Positions 60,201 to 64,000 of a stretch of DNA of 64,000 nt are shown one piece after another. Both the position numbers and the translations under genes were made by a program. The stretch covers positions 14,713,188 through 14,777,187 of the forward strand of contig NC_037600.1 in assembly GCF_003073045.1 (NCBI RefSeq). The letters run 5' to 3'. Each line of letters begins with the position of its first letter. Position 1 is the first letter of the stretch. The notes below the pieces were generated by a model. It was not told where the DNA came from and searched no databases. It worked only from the letters and a program-made list of their open reading frames with translations. The DNA is from Pomacea canaliculata (lineage: Eukaryota; Mollusca; Gastropoda; Architaenioglossa; Ampullariidae).

Positions 60201-63200
60201 TGTATGTGTGAGAGAGAGTTAAGGGGTATGTTGGAAAGGGGTTTAGTTTATGGCATAATGAAAAGTCTTAACCTCTTTCAGTGTTGAGCCCACTCTTTTC
60301 ATTTTTAGTGGTATTTAATTTAATGGTGGTTTAATATAAATTAAATGAATTTATTAGTAGAGAAAGATAAGAGAAAAAGTAACAGAAAGACTAAAAAAGG
60401 GGAAATGACACATGTACCTGAAGGCAAACACAAACAAAATACAGAATTAGTGTGTAGAATTAAGGTCTGAAGAGGTCTCCTCATGATTGAACAACATAGC
60501 AAAGAAAGGTTTTTTTGCAGAGATCAAGTAGGACAGAATTTTTTTCCAGATCCTCATGATAAATATTTTAGCTGACATTCTTAAATTTCTGTGCAAAAGG
60601 TGGCAAACTGGTTAGCATAGTGTTGAGCAGGTTGTCGGCCTATTTTTCCTCTGACTTGCATAGGAAAGCAACTTTGCACATTCTACCCATCCTTTTCAAA
60701 ATTTCTGCTTGTGAATTATTATTAAAAATACTAGCAGGTGGAAGCTACAAGCACAACGAACTGCAATAAAGGGAACAATAGAAAACAGGCTAACATGTGA
60801 ACAACCACCACCACAACCATACTTTAATTGATTTATATGAAGTACTTAACTGGCTAATTGTTACTCAGAAACTTTATCATAAACATGTATTACTTTACCA
60901 ACTCTAAAATTGTCAAACATAAAAAATGAATTAGCTGTGAAAGATCAAGATAAAGGTAAATACAGTCATCACTTCATGTCAGTTTTGAAGTAGCTTCAAA
61001 TGGAGAGGAAAGTGTTCATAAATTATTGGCAGCATGTTGGTAGCACTTGTTTTTAAATGTTAGTAAAGGGCGTGGGTTTTTTTTCACTACTTAAAAAAGA
61101 CTGGAGAACATTGCAGACAGTGTTTTATGTTTTATTGTCCACTTGTGCAATTTGGGGCGAGGTGTGTCAGCAGGCCCGTAACCTCATTCAGCGAGTGACG
61201 TGGACCTGGGTTACTGGGCATAATCAACGGTCTGTGTGGTTCCAGCCATGGCAGAGCTTATTGCAGAAACCTTTTTGCAGGCGGCAGTGACCCGTGCTCA
61301 CAAGACAGGCTGTTGTTTGAGCACTGCGGGCGGCGCCCCATTGCCAAGACTACGGTAGCCGCTCGCCGCGCTGGCTTGTCTGGAAATACACACACAAAGG
61401 ATACGGCTCAGCAGCAGCCTTGAGTTTTCGAGAGATCCAGTGATGTTACTGCAAGCACTAACACTATGGCGAGTGCCCGAAGGGAGAAGGGTGGGGGGTT
61501 GGAGAGACTGGGTGGGTGGCGAGAGAAGGGAGAATGACACAGCATTCTGTGTACTTTAACAGGGGAGATGGACGAAAGGAATCTGGCCGAGTCGGTGGGA
61601 CTTGTAGGCTTTGCAGTCACTTTTCGTGGAGAGATTGAGATTCCCTCCCCCACCCACCGGGTACAGGGAACGTGAAGAGAGTGTGCTTAGAAACGAGGTG
61701 AGGGTGTGTGGCTAGAGATGAGCAGAGGATAAGGCAGCGCTGCCTGCTGCGCTCCAGAATATGTAGGCCTGCCCTGGGTAGGTAGGTGGATGGGTGAGTG
61801 GGGGATGTTGGCATCGCTCTCAGCCACGCTGTATGTGTGTGTGTGAGAGAGTACGCATGTGTGAGAGAGTATGCATATGTGTGTGAGATAGTACGCATGT
61901 ATGAGAGAGTATGCGTGTGTGTGTGAGAGAGTATGCATGTGTGTGAGAGCACGCATGTGTGTGTGTCGGGGGGAAACCCCAACTGAACCAGACTTTGATG
62001 AAGGTATGCGAACGAAAGTAGCCTGTGGGGATGCGACTTTCAGAGTTCTGGAAGAGGAACGAACATTTTCTCGCTGACGGCTGCAAGAGTCTGAGGGGAG
62101 TTTGCGAAGAGAGGGAGTGGGGGAACTCTCATCCAGTCCCCCACTCCCCATCATGCAACCATCCTTCCCACCTGTCCCAGCCTGGTGCTGTTACATTTTA
62201 GAGGCATTAGAAGGGAGGTGGTGTGGAGGGGATACGAGTGGGAAAACCTCTCGTTTCGTAACAGCGTGCGCCTGCAGAATTTGAAGGATCCAGGGGGGAG
62301 GGAAGTTAAAAGAGAGGGGAAAGAGGAAGGGAGAAAGAAAAAAAAAACTTCCTTACTTTCTTTAGATGCGAAACTGTGAGAAAGTAAAAGGCTCGCGCAG
62401 GATGAATAAAAAAAGGGCGAGTCACTCTACCCATACACGTTAGTAAAGAGTGTCCCTGCTCCACCCTGCCTTTCGTGTGGGGTGAGCTGGGGTGGGGGTT
62501 GGGGAGAGGCTTGAGCAGCTGTGAGCCATTACGGTAGCAAAGCTGCCTCCCACCCCCTCCATCGTCTGTCTTCTGCTGCTGTTGCTGCCGGCCGTGGTCT
62601 TATCACCGTCGTCGATTGGCGCGCCAGACATCTTTGTCTTCGTGATGAGGCTTCAGACCTGCCCTCGCCTGCCGCCTACGCCGTGAGCAGGGCGCCGCGA
62701 ACGACGATGTCCAGTCCCGGGCATGTATTGCCGAGTTGGAATCAGTTCGCTCATGCGGAAAAATAGTCTGTCTTGACTATTAATTAAGCTGACAAGAGCC
62801 CCTCCCCCTTTTACCAGTCATCTCTCCGCTTACAAAGACCTACGTTTCCAGGTATTATTATTGTTATCGCATCTCATCTTCTGAAAGGATCGACAGATCT
62901 TACAATCAACAGAAAGAGATGGCATTTAACATCATTGTTCGTTCTCGTAAATTTCAACTGGGTTAATCGTTCGGTTATATATCAGGTTAAGAAGGGCATT
63001 GTAACACGGTCCTACACCTGAGTAGGAGAGGAAGCCATTCGATATCACGAAAAGATGTAGTTTGAAACCCTTCAGCAAAAGCGGAGAGTTTGGTGCAGGT
63101 GACGGAGGTGCGCACGAAGACATACACTGAGAGCTAACTGGAGGGTTAACGAAAAAGCAGGTAAACTGCTCATAAGACCTGAAGCCCTAACCATTCAGGT

Positions 63201-64000
63201 AGCTCCTGTGGACGTTCTGAACACCTGGGCCTAGAAACGTCTCGTCCACGTCAGCCTTGTTCGTGTCTTTCATTCCTCCGTTTCATAGGGTGGAGAGGGG
63301 TAGCTTAGTTCTTGTGTTTTTTTGTTGTTGTTTTTTTTAATATTCATAAAAGTGGTCGTAAGAACCGATCATTTGAAACATACTGGCTTTGTAGGCGTGC
63401 GAAGAATATTACTAGCCAGCACGCAACATACTGCAGTTTTCCCAAAACCAGTAAATGGAAGGTGCGTGGAAGGCATGTTTCGCGGAAGCATCGTCGGGCA
63501 CTGAGAGAGCGTAGATGCTTTTGGCTCTGATGCAATGGGCTGTGTCCCTGCCCTATCGTGCCTGCGTGTGTGTGTGTGTTTCAAGGCATCAATTCCTCAG
63601 AAAGCTGTTAACCCGACATCCAAGAACCCAAACCGACAGTCATGCTCAGTTTCCTTGTGCCACACAATCGCTTGGCAGGCAAGGCCGTATCATGCACCAG
63701 TAGGCAGAGGGGCGGGGTGAGGGCTGTTGGTGGAGGAGTAGCCTCATTAGTGGCAGCAAGTCAGAAAGAGCAGAGTGTTAATGAGACCGTGGAAGCTCCA
63801 GCGGCGCCTGGAAGCCTCTTCTTGTGTCAGTCGGTACTCTGCTGCATTCTTCTCCTCCACTCTATCTCCGCTATCGCGCTGGCTGCTCACTGTGGGCCAG
63901 GTGGGCCAGGATGACCACTCAGTGTGCAGAGAGAAGAGGTGGGGGAGAGTGGACTTCGATGCAAGACAGACGAAACCAAGCAGCCAGTGCTGTATTTGAG
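57256..64000 (+). other. first intron of ABL (at least 6.7 kb), with a GC-richer part at 61.1-62.8 kb
   Basis: No further ABL exon is seen. 57.6-61.0 kb is AT-rich without features. At 61.1-62.8 kb base composition rises in GC and CpG, with purine-rich tracts, and could hold an alternative first exon, as vertebrate ABL genes have (exons 1a and 1b). No frame with a convincing start and donor was identified there. Confidence 0.5.
61831..61970. repeat. minisatellite of GTGTGAGAGAGTACGCAT-type units
   Basis: About six imperfect units of 18-28 bases alternating TGTGTG, GAGAGAGTA and CGCATG/TGCATG. They generate long false ORFs (SHTHAYSLTH) on the minus strand. Confidence 0.9.

Noticed and set aside
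60600-60680. SINE-like GGTGGCAAACTGGTTAGCAT in ABL intron 1
   Set aside because: An A-box-like string only; no B box at the expected distance.
61617-62154. Long minus-strand ORFs with HTHAYSLTH-type repeats
   Set aside because: Translation of the GTGTGAGAGA minisatellite inside ABL intron 1; no start or splice support.
62521-62766. ABL alternative first exon candidate (ORF beginning MSHYGSKAASH)
   Set aside because: No splice donor in a phase that would join ABL exon 2 and no resemblance to known ABL exon 1a sequences.

Overview
This looks like nuclear DNA from an invertebrate animal, most likely a lophotrochozoan and probably a gastropod mollusc. It is AT-rich, its genes are split into many small exons by GT-AG introns, and it carries tRNA-derived SINEs, LINE 3' ends and small hAT/pogo DNA transposons. 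The ABL first exon (MGAQQ start, NIFTEH end) is of invertebrate type. Species assignment is inference. No tRNA, rRNA or CRISPR was seen.

Layout: (1) a DDAH (dimethylarginine hydrolase family) gene on the minus strand, 10332-2341, five coding exons, with Ser where the catalytic Cys is expected. (2) A pogo/Tigger-like deletion element at 10891-11383 and a promoter-like stretch with short ORFs at 12.6-13.0 kb. (3) A minus-strand gene, 19689-13110, 12 exons, encoding a secreted 485-residue protein with five repeats of an unrecognised 10-Cys-type module, each made by a two-exon cassette, with a mucin-like linker. (4) A complete KIF14-type kinesin on the plus strand, 24308-41561, 31 coding exons, 1550 residues, with one probable U12-type AT-AG intron. 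(5) A gene-poor interval at 42.5-49.6 kb with tandem CRE sites and a possible membrane-anchor exon. (6) ZDHHC12, a palmitoyltransferase, on the minus strand, 54017-49612, five exons. (7) The myristoylation-signal first coding exon of the ABL tyrosine kinase at 57150-57255, plus strand; the rest of the window is its first intron.

All exon joins were checked by hand for frame and splice-site agreement. The four recognised genes have human orthologues on chromosomes 6p21/1p (DDAH2/1), 1q (KIF14, ABL2) and 9q34 (ZDHHC12, ABL1). These are arms of the MHC paralogon, so the window may preserve a piece of pre-vertebrate linkage. The genes do not form a pathway: kinesin-14-type cytokinesis motor, protein palmitoylation, Abl signalling and arginine-analogue metabolism are independent roles.

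The strongest new items are the two-exon Cys-module gene, the apparent loss of the DDAH nucleophile, the U12-type intron and the paralogon linkage.
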